A DNA stretch of 64,000 nucleotides from Terribacillus sp. FSL K6-0262 (GCF_037977385.1 NZ_CP150277.1:744001-808000); one strand, 5' to 3'. Positions 40,255 through 49,055 are shown, counted from the first letter of the stretch. The notes: generated by a model not told the origin, from the letters alone. Translations and numbers: made by a program.

Positions 40255-40325
40255 ATCCCCTTCCTTGCATGACAGGGAATTGATCCTCATAATAGAAAAG
40301 AGAAAGTATCAAGGAGGCACACCTT

Positions 40326-40748
40326 ATGAAATGGAACCTGACACAGCTCCTGCAGAAACGGCATGCTTACACACCCAAAGCAAAAGCATTGCTGCAGGAT
40401 AAGGAGAAATCGAAGGAGCTCCTTGCAAATGTATCGACGAAAGCGACAGATAACAAAGGAAAACTTGCAGAAATATGGTCAGACTTGCAATTGATGGTGA
40501 ATATGCTCCGCGATTGGCGCAAGGGTGCTTACAGCCATCTGCCGAAAAAGTCACTGATTATGATCGCTGCCACCTTCCTCTATTTCCTGAGTCCGGTCGA
40601 TTTTGTTCCGGATTTCCTTCCAGGCGGACTGCTTGATGATGTTGCACTCATCGCTTTCACGTTCAAGCAGATACAGGAGGATGTAGCAGCATACAAGCAA
40701 TGGAAACGCGAGCAGCCAATTGAAAGTCAAACAACGATCGTTTCGTAA
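40326..40748 (+). CDS. YkvA-like membrane protein (DUF1232)
   Basis: A 140-residue protein with the DUF1232 core: a membrane-inserting hydrophobic stretch (LIMIAATFLYFLSPVDFVPDFLPGGLLDDVALI, about 78-110) with the conserved SPVDxxPD motif. The rest is charged and helical. The function of the family is unknown. ATG follows AAGGAGG. Its terminator (40750-40770) has been split by an IS1182-type element. Confidence 0.88.
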   Translation: MKWNLTQLLQKRHAYTPKAKALLQDKEKSKELLANVSTKATDNKGKLAEIWSDLQLMVNMLRDWRKGAYSHLPKKSLIMIAATFLYFLSPVDFVPDFLPGGLLDDVALIAFTFKQIQEDVAAYKQWKREQPIESQTTIVS

Positions 40749-40752
40749 AAAA

Positions 40753-40770
40753 AGAGTGCAGACGCACTCT
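40753..40770 (+). repeat. 18-bp target-site duplication, left copy (terminator hairpin of the YkvA-like gene)
   Basis: AGAGTGCAGACGCACTCT is a complete 7-bp hairpin with an AGAC loop. The identical sequence recurs at 42324-42341 on the other side of the IS. The left copy keeps the A-run, the right copy the T-run, of what must have been one terminator. Confidence 0.85.
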
Positions 40771-40868
40771 CAGGCTGTCGAGAAAGTCTCGACAGCCTTT
40801 TTATTTTGAGTTCACTTCTTTTTCTTACTTTTTTATAATAGAAGAAACGACTAAAAGGCGGTGCCAAG

Positions 40869-41441
40869 ATGTTAAATTCCAGAGAGAATGACCAAACAGC
40901 TCTTGAAATCGTAACTATAGAAGAACTTGTCCCTGAAAACCACCTATTGCGTAAGATAGAAACCCACATAGATTTCTCCTTCATCCGTGAAAAAGTTCGT
41001 CCTTATTATTCGGCGGACAATGGCCGTCCTTCCCTAGATCCTCTTGTCCTCTTTAAAATGATCTTTATCGGCTACCTTTTCGGTATCCGTTCCGAAAGGC
41101 AATTAGAGAAAGAAATCCAGACAAACATTGCTTACCGTTGGTTTTTAGGACTTAAACTCACGGACCCAGTCCCTCACCACTCTACAATAAGCTGGAATCG
41201 TTGTAATCGATTCAAGGGCACAGATATCTTCCAACAAATCTTTGATGAAATTGTAGAACAGGCAATGAAGCATCGTATGGTTGGAGGACGCGTCTTATTC
41301 ACTGATTCCACCCACTTAAAAGCCAATGCGAATAAAAGAAAGTTCATCAAGAAGGAAGTACAGGAAGCTACTCGTTCATATCAGGAAGAATTGGATAAAG
41401 CAATCCAAGAAGAACGTACAAAACAAGGAAAAAAGCTTTAA
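40869..41441 (+). CDS. IS1182-type transposase, N-terminal reading frame
   Basis: A 190-residue N-terminal part of an IS1182/DDE transposase: the conserved N-terminal domain (VPENHLLRKIE, YYSADNGRPSLDPLVLFKM, RSERQLEKEI) and the first catalytic aspartate in LFTDSTHLKANANK. The frame ends at TAA 41439-41441, eight bases after a slippery heptamer A AAA AAG (41429-41435). A -1 shift there joins it to the second frame without loss. Expression as a fusion by frameshifting or inactivity by a one-base A deletion are both possible. Confidence 0.85.
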   Translation: MLNSRENDQTALEIVTIEELVPENHLLRKIETHIDFSFIREKVRPYYSADNGRPSLDPLVLFKMIFIGYLFGIRSERQLEKEIQTNIAYRWFLGLKLTDPVPHHSTISWNRCNRFKGTDIFQQIFDEIVEQAMKHRMVGGRVLFTDSTHLKANANKRKFIKKEVQEATRSYQEELDKAIQEERTKQGKKL

Positions 41442-41455
41442 AGTCACGAGAGGAG

Positions 41456-42220
41456 GTGACAGAAACGAAAGTAGTGAAAGAAAGCACGACTGATCCAGAG
41501 AGTGGCTATATGTATCGAGAAGGAAAGCCTGAAGGCTTTTTCTACTTAGATCATAGAACTACGGATATGAAATATAATATTATTACCGATGTCCATGTCA
41601 CGGCCGGAAATGTGCACGATTCACGGCCTTATTTGGAGCGCCTTGAACGACAGAAGGAACGCTTTAATTTTGATGTGGAAGCTGTCGCTCTGGACTCCGG
41701 TTATCTCACTACGCCAATCTGTCACGCCTTGAATGAACAGAATATTTTCGCTGTCATCGGTCACCGACGTTTTCATCCTACTAAAGGATTAATGCCTAAA
41801 TGGAAGTTCAAGTATGTCCCAGAGAAAGATCATTATGTTTGTCCAAACGGACAAACATTACCTCTGCGAACAACAAATCGAGAAGGGTATAAAGAATACG
41901 CATCTGACCCTAAACAATGTACTGCTTGCCCACTGTTGGCCACATGTACGAAATCAAGAAATCATCGAAAAGTTATCACAAGGCATGTTTGGGAAGGTAG
42001 TAAAGATTGGGTGCGGGAAAATCGCCTGAGCCACTCAGGAAAGTTATTATATAAATTGCGAAAAGAAACGATAGAGCGAAGCTTTGCGGATGCGAAACAA
42101 CTCCACGGGCTTCGCTATTGTAGGTTACGAGGAAGAGAAAAAGTGCAGGAACAGGCGCTGATGACAGCGACCTGTCAGAACATAAAAAAGATAGCCAACC
42201 ACCTAGCAAAGCTAGGATAG
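41456..42220 (+). CDS. IS1182-type transposase, C-terminal reading frame
   Basis: A 254-residue C-terminal part: the second catalytic aspartate in VALDSGYLTTPIC, a cysteine cluster (CTACPLLATC) and the glutamate in ERSFADAKQLHGLRY. The GTG at 41456 lies in GAGGAGGTG and may just be internal sequence. In the -1 frame it is open back to the heptamer at 41429, so the fused product would be about 450 residues, the normal family length. Confidence 0.85.
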   Translation: MTETKVVKESTTDPESGYMYREGKPEGFFYLDHRTTDMKYNIITDVHVTAGNVHDSRPYLERLERQKERFNFDVEAVALDSGYLTTPICHALNEQNIFAVIGHRRFHPTKGLMPKWKFKYVPEKDHYVCPNGQTLPLRTTNREGYKEYASDPKQCTACPLLATCTKSRNHRKVITRHVWEGSKDWVRENRLSHSGKLLYKLRKETIERSFADAKQLHGLRYCRLRGREKVQEQALMTATCQNIKKIANHLAKLG

Positions 42221-42244
42221 GTAGGTGGCTGGCTATCTTTTTTA
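42184..42244 (+). terminator. Transposase terminator
   Basis: A long interrupted inverted repeat (AAAAAAGATAGCCA with its complement TGGCTATCTTTTTT, plus inner ACCACCTA/TAGGTGG) spans the last codons of the transposase. Confidence 0.75.
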
Positions 42245-42323
42245 TAAAACAGCCCTTTAAAGAAAGCAGAAGAGTATCGAATAAAAAAAGATTGTAGAGA
42301 AACTGGGATTTCTCTACAATCTG

Positions 42324-42349
42324 AGAGTGCAGACGCACTCTTTTTTTAT
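42324..42349 (+). repeat. Target-site duplication, right copy with intact T-run
   Basis: The second copy of the 18-bp hairpin (42324-42341) followed by T-rich sequence. Joined to the left copy it restores a symmetrical terminator with seven A before and seven T after. Confidence 0.85.
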
Positions 42350-42365
42350 GGATATTTTTCTCATT

Positions 42366-42393
42366 TTGCTTTTTCAGGGGAATCTGTTATATT
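42366..42393 (+). promoter_or_regulatory. Candidate SigA promoter of ltaS
   Basis: TTGCTT (42366-42371), a 16-base spacer and TATATT (42388-42393). A second weaker candidate, TAGAAT, lies about 65 bases further downstream. Confidence 0.5.
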
Positions 42394-42518
42394 AATAGAT
42401 TATGAGCCCAAATTTTGTTGCAGGGTTTTGGTTGTTTTTTAGATTGTTAATTTGATAGAATCAATGTCGTTGATTTATTCAGTAGATGCCTGATAAGAAA
42501 ATGAAGAGGTGAAAGATA

Positions 42519-44447
42519 ATGAAGAAGCTTCTGGCTTCAAGGAAAGGATTTTTTACGCTGGCCGTTATTTTCTTATGGGCCAAGACGTATTTAACCTACC
42601 AAAAGGAATTTAATTTAGATATAACAAACGCCATGCAGGAATTCCTGCTCGTAATCAACCCATTCAGTGCGAGCATCGTCTTCCTCGGTCTCGCCTTCTT
42701 GGCAAAGGGCAGAAGGATGGGAATCTGGCTGCTGGTCATCGATTTCTTCATGAGCTTCCTGCTTTATGCCAATGTCCTGTACTACCGATTCTTTAATGAT
42801 TTCATTACGCTGCCTACCTTGAAACAGACGGACAACCTAAGCTCCGGTATGGGCGGCAGCATCTTCGGGCTGATGGAAGGCTTTGATTTCATTTACTTCC
42901 TGGACATCATCCTGTTGATTGTATTGTATGTCTACACTAGAAAGAACTGGACTACCGAGCGCCTTGCTTTCCGGAAGACGGCTATGGTCATCGTTTCCGG
43001 TATTGCACTATTCGCAATCAACCTGGGATTGGCTGAGGTTGATCGCCCGCAGCTGCTGCAGCGTACATTCGACCGTACGTACTTGGTGAAATACCTTGGA
43101 CCATATAACTATACGATCTATGATGCAGTACAAAACGCGAAAACTTCCACACAGCGCGTCATGGCTAGTCCGAATGACGTAACGGAAGTAAAGGATTTCG
43201 TAGACAAGAATTATGCAGAACCGAATCCAGAATACTTCGGTAAAGCCGAAGGCATGAATGTCATCAAGATTCATTTGGAAAGCTTCCAAAGCTTCCTGAT
43301 CAATTATAAATTGAATGGTGAAGAAGTGACGCCGTTCCTGAATTCACTGGTGAATGATAAGGAAATCACTTATTTCGACAACTTCTTCCACCAGACAGAA
43401 CAAGGTAAGACAGCCGATGCGGAGCTATTGATGGATAACTCCCTCTACGGTCTTCCGCAGGGATCTGCCTTTTCTGTAAAAGGTACGAACACATATCAAG
43501 CAGCTCCTGCCATCCTGAACCAGGAACAAGGCTATACGAGCGCAGTATTCCACGGTGATGAGAAAACATTCTGGAACCGTGATGAGATTTACAAGCAATT
43601 CGGAGTCGATCATTTCTTCGATTCCACGTATTACAACATGGAAAACTCGATCAACTATGGTTTGAAGGACAAGCCTTTCTTCGAGGAATCCATGCCGATG
43701 CTAGAGTCGCTGCCACAGCCATTCTATGCCCACTTGATCACGCTGACGAACCACTATCCGTTCACGCTTGATCCGGAGGATGCAACGATCGATAAAGCAA
43801 CGACAGGCGATACCACTGTCGATAACTACTTCCAGACCGCACGTTATCTGGATGAAGCACTTGAGCAATTCTTCCAAGACTTGAAGGAATCCGGCTTGTA
43901 TGACAATTCCGTCATTCTGCTTTATGGCGACCATTACGGTATCTCAACGAACCATAATAGAGCAATGGAGCAAATCATCGGTACAGAAATCACCGATTAT
44001 GAGAATGCACAATTGCAGCGTGTCCCGCTTATGATCAAGGCGCCAGGCCTTGAAGGCGGCGTGAACCATACGTATGGCGGTGAACTTGATGTTCTGCCTA
44101 CGCTTGAGCATTTGCTTGGCATCGACTCTTCGAAATATATCCAGTTCGGTACCGATTTATTATCAGAAGAGCATAACGGTGTAGTCGGTCTGCGTAATGG
44201 CGACTTCATCAGCAAGGATTACACGGTGATCGGTGATGATTATTACGATACCGAAACCGGTGAAGTGATCAAGGATGAAGATGAAATCAAGGAAATCGAG
44301 TCCGAAAAAGATGAATTAGCCGAGAAATTAAGTCTCAATGACAAAATCCTATATGGTGACCTGCTCCGCTTCTATGACCCGGAAGGCTGGACACCAGTGA
44401 ATCCGAGCGATTATGATTATAATAATCGCCAAGAAGAGGAAAAATGA
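42519..44447 (+). CDS. ltaS: Lipoteichoic acid synthase family protein (LtaS type)
   Basis: A 642-residue membrane enzyme that polymerises glycerol phosphate from phosphatidylglycerol. Five N-terminal helices (about 10-28, 43-62, 68-88, 122-140, 153-172) precede an extracellular sulfatase-fold domain (about 225-600). The metal ligand Glu254 (HLESFQ) and nucleophile Thr298 (EQGKTADAE) match S. aureus LtaS Glu255/Thr300; further ligands are in LLYGDHYG. A likely signal-peptidase site is near RVMAS (about 216). Bacilli carry several LtaS paralogues, so this could be the LTA polymerase or a primase/stress paralogue. Confidence 0.93.
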   Translation: MKKLLASRKGFFTLAVIFLWAKTYLTYQKEFNLDITNAMQEFLLVINPFSASIVFLGLAFLAKGRRMGIWLLVIDFFMSFLLYANVLYYRFFNDFITLPTLKQTDNLSSGMGGSIFGLMEGFDFIYFLDIILLIVLYVYTRKNWTTERLAFRKTAMVIVSGIALFAINLGLAEVDRPQLLQRTFDRTYLVKYLGPYNYTIYDAVQNAKTSTQRVMASPNDVTEVKDFVDKNYAEPNPEYFGKAEGMNVIKIHLESFQSFLINYKLNGEEVTPFLNSLVNDKEITYFDNFFHQTEQGKTADAELLMDNSLYGLPQGSAFSVKGTNTYQAAPAILNQEQGYTSAVFHGDEKTFWNRDEIYKQFGVDHFFDSTYYNMENSINYGLKDKPFFEESMPMLESLPQPFYAHLITLTNHYPFTLDPEDATIDKATTGDTTVDNYFQTARYLDEALEQFFQDLKESGLYDNSVILLYGDHYGISTNHNRAMEQIIGTEITDYENAQLQRVPLMIKAPGLEGGVNHTYGGELDVLPTLEHLLGIDSSKYIQFGTDLLSEEHNGVVGLRNGDFISKDYTVIGDDYYDTETGEVIKDEDEIKEIESEKDELAEKLSLNDKILYGDLLRFYDPEGWTPVNPSDYDYNNRQEEEK

Positions 44448-44452
44448 TTTGG

Positions 44453-44487
44453 AACACCTGCCAGTTATGTGGCAGGTGTTTTTTTAT
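44453..44487 (+). terminator. Terminator after ltaS
   Basis: Stem ACACCTGCCA/TGGCAGGTGT followed by seven T. Confidence 0.85.
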
Positions 44488-44584
44488 ACAAGCCCAAATC
44501 ACTAATTTCTTTAGACAATGCAGAGCAATATCGATACAATTGAGAATGCTGTATATAATAGAAAATAGGGAATACAACAACAGC

Positions 44585-45586
44585 ATGACAGCTGAAAGGA
44601 GGTATGGCTTTATCGGAAGCTTCATTTATGCCGTATCCATCATTCTTATCGGTCTCATCATCGGCAGGGCCATCCGGATCATCGCCGAGAAATATCGGCT
44701 GCCGGAATGGTTCTCGCTTAATTATTTCATGAACGCATTGATTCGGGTCGTCTTGCTTGTCCTGAATCCCATCATTCTGATCAGCGCCTTTTGGTCTGCT
44801 GATCTGACCAATATCAGGCTGATTTACTTGCCCATCTTCGGAATCATAACCATCTTTCTTGGTGCTGGTTTGGCATTTCTCTACTCCAAATGGAGACAGC
44901 TTCCGAATGATCAAATCGGTTCCATGTTTGTATCTGGCGCATTTCTGAATCTGGGCAGCTTCGGTGTGCTCTTCTGCGTGCTCTTCATCGGCGAGGAAGC
45001 AGTCGCCTATGCAGCCATGTTCCGTTTACTCGAGGAATTCACTTATTATACAATCATTTACCCGATTGCAAAATCATATGGATCAATCGAAGGAAATGCA
45101 CCTGGATCACGTGTGATGAGAATCATTAAAGATCCCTTCATCATGATCACCTTCTGTTCGATTATCGTCGGTGCTGCACTGAACTTATCTCCAATCGATC
45201 GATTCGAATGGCTGGGGGCAAGCAATTCGGCTTTGGTTGCATTGGCTTCCATCCTACTTTTGGTTCCGGTCGGCTTCAGTATGCGCATCGCTTCCGTCAA
45301 AAAGTATTGGAAGCTTAGTATCTGGCTGATACCAATCAAGTTTCTTGCTGTTCCGCTTATCATCACAGGCAGTGCCTACTTGATCGGCCTTGGCAGCTTA
45401 TATGACGGCATCCTGTTACAGGTACTCGTCATCATGTCCGCCATGCCGCCTGCCGTAGCTTCACTTGTGCCGCCGCGGCTGTATGATCTTGATATGGAGC
45501 TGGCGAACTCTAACTGGATCGTGACGACATCTTCGTTGATTTTTGTATTGCCGATCTTGTTTATGCTTGTGAATTGGATGAAATGA
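44585..45586 (+). CDS. AEC (auxin efflux carrier) family permease
   Basis: A 333-residue membrane protein with about ten helices in two groups (about 10-140 and 165-330), the plan of the AEC family; members export malate or other organic acids. The substrate is unknown. The start is a problem: ATG at 44585 has no ribosome site, while the strong site GAAAGGAGG at 44593-44602 is inside the frame and followed by an ATG in the wrong frame. The frame is open further upstream to 44444. The true start is undecided. Confidence 0.8.
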   Translation: MTAERRYGFIGSFIYAVSIILIGLIIGRAIRIIAEKYRLPEWFSLNYFMNALIRVVLLVLNPIILISAFWSADLTNIRLIYLPIFGIITIFLGAGLAFLYSKWRQLPNDQIGSMFVSGAFLNLGSFGVLFCVLFIGEEAVAYAAMFRLLEEFTYYTIIYPIAKSYGSIEGNAPGSRVMRIIKDPFIMITFCSIIVGAALNLSPIDRFEWLGASNSALVALASILLLVPVGFSMRIASVKKYWKLSIWLIPIKFLAVPLIITGSAYLIGLGSLYDGILLQVLVIMSAMPPAVASLVPPRLYDLDMELANSNWIVTTSSLIFVLPILFMLVNWMK

Positions 45587-45624
45587 AAAAGCTGCTGCCT
45601 CTTATGAAAGGCAGCAGCTTTTTC
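45586..45624. terminator. Bidirectional terminator
   Basis: A perfect stem AAAAAGCTGCTGCC/GGCAGCAGCTTTTT with a 10-base loop between convergent genes. Confidence 0.85.
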
Positions 45625-45772
45625 AGTCTTCTTTAGCGGAAATATATTCGTTTTCCGCATCGCCTGATCCATTGACGTTGTTCTTGAACTGGCTCAATCG
45701 GCCATTGCGCTTTTCGCCATGGTTCTTGTTTTCTTTGAATTGATGATCATTATTGGGCTTTTTCTTCGGCAT
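45623..45772 (-). CDS. Small hydrophilic protein, 49 residues
   Basis: A 49-residue Lys/Asn-rich protein with no hydrophobic segment. ATG at 45772 follows GGGGG by seven bases; a 15-codon upstream extension is less likely. It is not recognised as a family; its composition (many N, K, E, Q, H) is like small spore or stress proteins, but no SASP motif is visible. It sits 45 bases beyond the ABC exporter gene on the same strand and stops at the shared terminator. Confidence 0.6.
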   Translation of the reverse strand: MPKKKPNNDHQFKENKNHGEKRNGRLSQFKNNVNGSGDAENEYISAKED

Positions 45773-45817
45773 GACAGAACCCCCTTTTTTGTCTATTATG
45801 CGAAAAGAAGGATCCAT

Positions 45818-47575
45818 TTATTCCATCTTACCTGCCAGCAGCTGCTGCTGTGATGCGAACTCACGATACAGGTCGTGCTGCTTGAATAACTCCTCATGGG
45901 TTCCAATACCTGTTATGCTTCCTTTTTCAATGAAGACGATTTGATCGGCATCCACAATTGTCGACAGCCGGTGAGCTATCACAAAGGTAGTCCGATCCCG
46001 CATCAGATTTTGCAGCGCTTGCTGGACATAGATTTCCGAACTGCTATCCAGACTTGAGGTCGCTTCATCCAGCATCAGGATCTGCGGATCACGCAAGAGC
46101 GCCCTGGCGATAGCTATACGCTGGCGCTGCCCGCCAGAGAGCTTGATTCCCCGTTCTCCCACCTTCGTCTCATAACCATCCGGCAGCTCTTCGATGAATT
46201 GCTTGGCATAAGCCATCTCCGATACGCGTTCCAATTCTTCATCCGACACCTCTCGCTCCAAGCCATAACAGATGTTCTCACGGATCGTGCCGGATAATAA
46301 TGCTGTCTCCTGTGCCACATACCCGATTTGACGCCGCCAGTCCTGCAGCTTGTAATCCTGGATAGGCGTATCAGCCAGCCTGATCATGCCGCTTGTCGGT
46401 TCGTAATACCGCTCCAGCAAGCCAAAAAGTGTCGATTTCCCCCCGCCGCTTGGTCCGGCAATAGCCGTCACCTTACCGGCAGGAGCGGTAAAACTAAGAT
46501 CATGCAATACTTGTTCTGAGTGATAAGCAAAGCTCACATGTTCAATATGCAAATCCCCATCCACCTGCTGAATGGATTTACCTCTATCTGCATCCTCTAT
46601 TTCTTCTCCAAGTACATCATAAATACGCTCCGTCGCCCCCATCGCCTTCTGCAGGTGTGTGAAGAACATCGACAGCTGTGTCATCGGCATGATGATCTGA
46701 AACAAATACAGAATGAAGGCAACCATATCTCCTGCTGACAATGCACCCGATGCGACACGTACCCCGCCGTAACCAATGATGGTCACCAGCAGAAGCATCA
46801 TGATGAACAGCATGAGCGGTGAAAGCAGCGCCTGTATCTTTGCTTCCTTCAAGCCATATGTGAATAATGACCGGATCCCTTTGTTCCCGCGTTCCAATTC
46901 GACACGCTCGGCATTGGAAGCTTTGACGAGCTTCATTTCCGGAAGGACTTGATTCAGGACAGCTGTGAATTTAGCCGTCTCTTCCTGCATCGTCTTTGAT
47001 ACCCGATACATCTGACGTCCAAGCACCATGATGATAAGGATGGCTATCGGAACAGCCAGCAGCATGACGATGGTCATCTTCCAATCGAGGATAAGCAAAA
47101 TGATGATGGAGCCGACAATCGATATGATGCCAGTCACGAAGCTAGTCAGATGATCTGTAATCAGCTCTTTGACAATCGTTGTATCATTCGTCACGCGGCT
47201 GAGCGTCTCGCCTGTTTCATTGTTATGGTGAAAACGAATCGGAAGATGCAATAGCTTCTCCCATAAACGCTCCCGCAGTTTCGCTACGACATGATGTCCG
47301 ACTTTGGCCAGCAAGTAAATGGACAATCCACTGGCCAGCGCCTGCAGCACGAAAGCCATTACCAGTATGGCAATTTGACCGCCAGTGAACGATTGCCCGC
47401 TGAAACCGTCCACCAGATTTTTCGTGAACAACGGAACAGTGAATCCGACACCCGTCGTCAATAGACTCATGATCAATGCCGTCATGACAATTCCTCGCGG
47501 CGGGTTCGTCCCTTTGACCAATGCCAGGAATAGCCGCCAATCAAATGGTTTCTTTTCTAATCGGTTTTGATCCAT
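45818..47575 (-). CDS. BmrA-like multidrug ABC exporter (permease-ATPase fusion)
   Basis: A 585-residue half-transporter. Six helices lie in residues 30-310; the ATPase domain has Walker A GPSGGGKST, signature LSGGQRQR, Walker B ILMLDEATSSLD and the H-loop AHRLST. It should work as a homodimer to export hydrophobic drugs or lipids; it resembles B. subtilis BmrA/YvcC. The start overlaps the upstream 149-residue gene by 19 bases, so the two are coupled. Confidence 0.9.
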   Translation of the reverse strand: MDQNRLEKKPFDWRLFLALVKGTNPPRGIVMTALIMSLLTTGVGFTVPLFTKNLVDGFSGQSFTGGQIAILVMAFVLQALASGLSIYLLAKVGHHVVAKLRERLWEKLLHLPIRFHHNNETGETLSRVTNDTTIVKELITDHLTSFVTGIISIVGSIIILLILDWKMTIVMLLAVPIAILIIMVLGRQMYRVSKTMQEETAKFTAVLNQVLPEMKLVKASNAERVELERGNKGIRSLFTYGLKEAKIQALLSPLMLFIMMLLLVTIIGYGGVRVASGALSAGDMVAFILYLFQIIMPMTQLSMFFTHLQKAMGATERIYDVLGEEIEDADRGKSIQQVDGDLHIEHVSFAYHSEQVLHDLSFTAPAGKVTAIAGPSGGGKSTLFGLLERYYEPTSGMIRLADTPIQDYKLQDWRRQIGYVAQETALLSGTIRENICYGLEREVSDEELERVSEMAYAKQFIEELPDGYETKVGERGIKLSGGQRQRIAIARALLRDPQILMLDEATSSLDSSSEIYVQQALQNLMRDRTTFVIAHRLSTIVDADQIVFIEKGSITGIGTHEELFKQHDLYREFASQQQLLAGKME

Positions 47576-48006
47576 CTTGACCCCCTAAGTTCCAATAAAT
47601 GACTATCCACTTCAAAAAGCATCGCATAACCTTCATGTGCATTCGTTACGAAATACTCCTTTTCTTTCTTTAAAAAAGACAAATCCTCCGGAAGCTCCGG
47701 CTGCTGCCAGGCAAAAAGATCATCCGCCGCCCCCAAAATCACCCGCCGTGACTGCTCGCATATATGGTAATGATGATTCGCTGCCGATATATGCGGTTCA
47801 AAAAGATTCGCGCATGTACCATTCGCATGAACGACCTCTTTTAAATATGGATCCAGCTCTGTCAACAGCCGGCGGAGCGATTCTGTTTGCCCCATCATCC
47901 GCTTAGGCAGTACAGCAAATGTGAATGTGTCGCAGACATCGCATAATCTTTCAACCATTGGCTTATACGTTCCTGCCGCAATATCCGTTTCCATTATTTC
48001 AAACAT
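47557..48006 (-). CDS. Hypothetical protein coupled to the ABC exporter
   Basis: A 149-residue soluble protein with four cysteines and several histidines (LCDVCDTFTFAVLPKR near 21-36, ISAANHHYHICEQSRR near 73-88). The paired CDVC could be a metal or redox site. No family is recognised. ATG at 48006 follows GGGAGAG. Because it overlaps the exporter gene, a role as regulator or accessory of the exporter is conceivable, but nothing in the sequence shows a DNA-binding motif. Confidence 0.7.
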   Translation of the reverse strand: MFEIMETDIAAGTYKPMVERLCDVCDTFTFAVLPKRMMGQTESLRRLLTELDPYLKEVVHANGTCANLFEPHISAANHHYHICEQSRRVILGAADDLFAWQQPELPEDLSFLKKEKEYFVTNAHEGYAMLFEVDSHLLELRGSRWIKTD

Positions 48007-48021
48007 ATCATCTCTCCCAGT

Positions 48022-48058
48022 AAAAATAGGAGTCCTCCCGATGAGAACTCCTTATACC
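48022..48058 (-). terminator. Terminator after the exonuclease-BRCT gene
   Basis: Stem AGGAGTTCTC/GAGGACTCCT (one mismatch) with TATTTTT on the minus strand. Confidence 0.65.
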
Positions 48059-48939
48059 AATGATAGGAACTTTTCCTCTGATATGATTCGCAATGGTCTC
48101 CCATTCTCAATCATCCGCTCCGCTTGCACAAGCTTGCTCGTTTTCTTGCCAGCAGCGAACTTCTCATAATCCCTTGCTCCGACAACGAGATACCGTGTAG
48201 ACGCATCCATCCTGTCTGTATGCACGCCGCCTACATTGACCAGCTTTTGGATCGCATCCTTCCGTTTCAAGCTTTTCATCGTCCCGGTGAACATCACCTG
48301 CTTCCGGTAGAACGGATGGGCCGGATCGAATTGATCCGTCTGAGGCTTGATATCCCCATATCGTGACCTGCTGCCAGAGGAGCTTGTATCATGGATGCTT
48401 TTTTGCTTCACCTTCAATACTTTGGTCAGCTCCTCGATACTCTGTGCACCTGAATCAGCCATCGCATGAAGGAAGATATTCGCTGCCACTCGTGCATCCT
48501 CCATGGCATTATGGTGCGCAAAGCTGATATCCTTGCTGGCAGCCAAGGTATTCAGCCGATGGTTCTCCATATCCGGCCACACCTTCTTGCCGATGATCCG
48601 CGTACAAAGATAATCAAAATCCGGCATCTCCAATCCAAAACGTGCCGCAGCCTTGCGAATCACACCCATATCAAAGCTGGCATTATGCGCAATGACGACA
48701 TTGCCGGCCAGATAGCTGCTCAGCTTGGGCCAGATTTCCTTGAACGTCGGCGCATCCTCCACATCACGCGGAAGAATCCCATGCACCTGGATGTTCTGAT
48801 CTTCAAAATCCATCAGCGGGTTGATCAGTGTGTACCATTCCTCCATCACACCTGTCTCATCCGCTACAGCAACACCGACCGAACAAGCACTGGACCAATA
48901 CCGATTCGCCGTCTCGAAATCTATACTCACAAACCGCAC
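48052..48939 (-). CDS. DEDDh 3'-5' exonuclease with C-terminal BRCT domain
   Basis: A 295-residue protein. The exonuclease domain (about 1-165) has the DEDDh motifs: SIDFET, AHNASFD and HNAMEDA. A linker with Ser-rich and basic residues (about 180-210) leads to a BRCT domain (about 211-290, KQVMFTGTMKSLKRKDA). This is the DNA polymerase III epsilon-like family of Firmicutes, presumably in DNA repair. The start is probably GTG at 48939, eight bases after GGAGG; TTG at 48954 overlaps the ribosome site. Confidence 0.88.
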   Translation of the reverse strand: MRFVSIDFETANRYWSSACSVGVAVADETGVMEEWYTLINPLMDFEDQNIQVHGILPRDVEDAPTFKEIWPKLSSYLAGNVVIAHNASFDMGVIRKAAARFGLEMPDFDYLCTRIIGKKVWPDMENHRLNTLAASKDISFAHHNAMEDARVAANIFLHAMADSGAQSIEELTKVLKVKQKSIHDTSSSGSRSRYGDIKPQTDQFDPAHPFYRKQVMFTGTMKSLKRKDAIQKLVNVGGVHTDRMDASTRYLVVGARDYEKFAAGKKTSKLVQAERMIENGRPLRIISEEKFLSLV

Positions 48940-49026
48940 TCCATCGTCCTCCAAATCGACATTATATTATTTAGATTATATCATAGCAGCCGATAGAGTC
49001 CGACAATCATGCTTGCAAAAAAGATA

Positions 49027-49055
49027 TTGCCAGAAACGCAAAGAAGCGCTATAAT
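49027..49055 (+). promoter_or_regulatory. SigA promoter of tRNA-Ala
   Basis: TTGCCA (49027-49032), a 17-base spacer and a perfect TATAAT (49050-49055), 29 bases before the tRNA. Confidence 0.85.

Larger units (their letters stand above)
40771..42323 (+). mobile_element. IS1182-type insertion sequence in a terminator hairpin
   Basis: A 1553-bp element. The outer ends CAGGCTGTCGAGAAA (left) and CAGATTGTAGAGAAA (right, reverse strand) match at 12 of 15 positions. Each end also folds into its own hairpin: 40773-40799 with a following T-run, which can itself stop transcription, and 42286-42320. The flanks are the 18-bp direct repeats. Inside is one transposase split in two frames. Confidence 0.85.

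Noticed and set aside
42400..42518. Possible riboswitch or T-box in the ltaS leader
   Set aside because: No conserved T-box, S-box or other riboswitch core could be recognised; the region is A/T-rich with only promoter-like hexamers.
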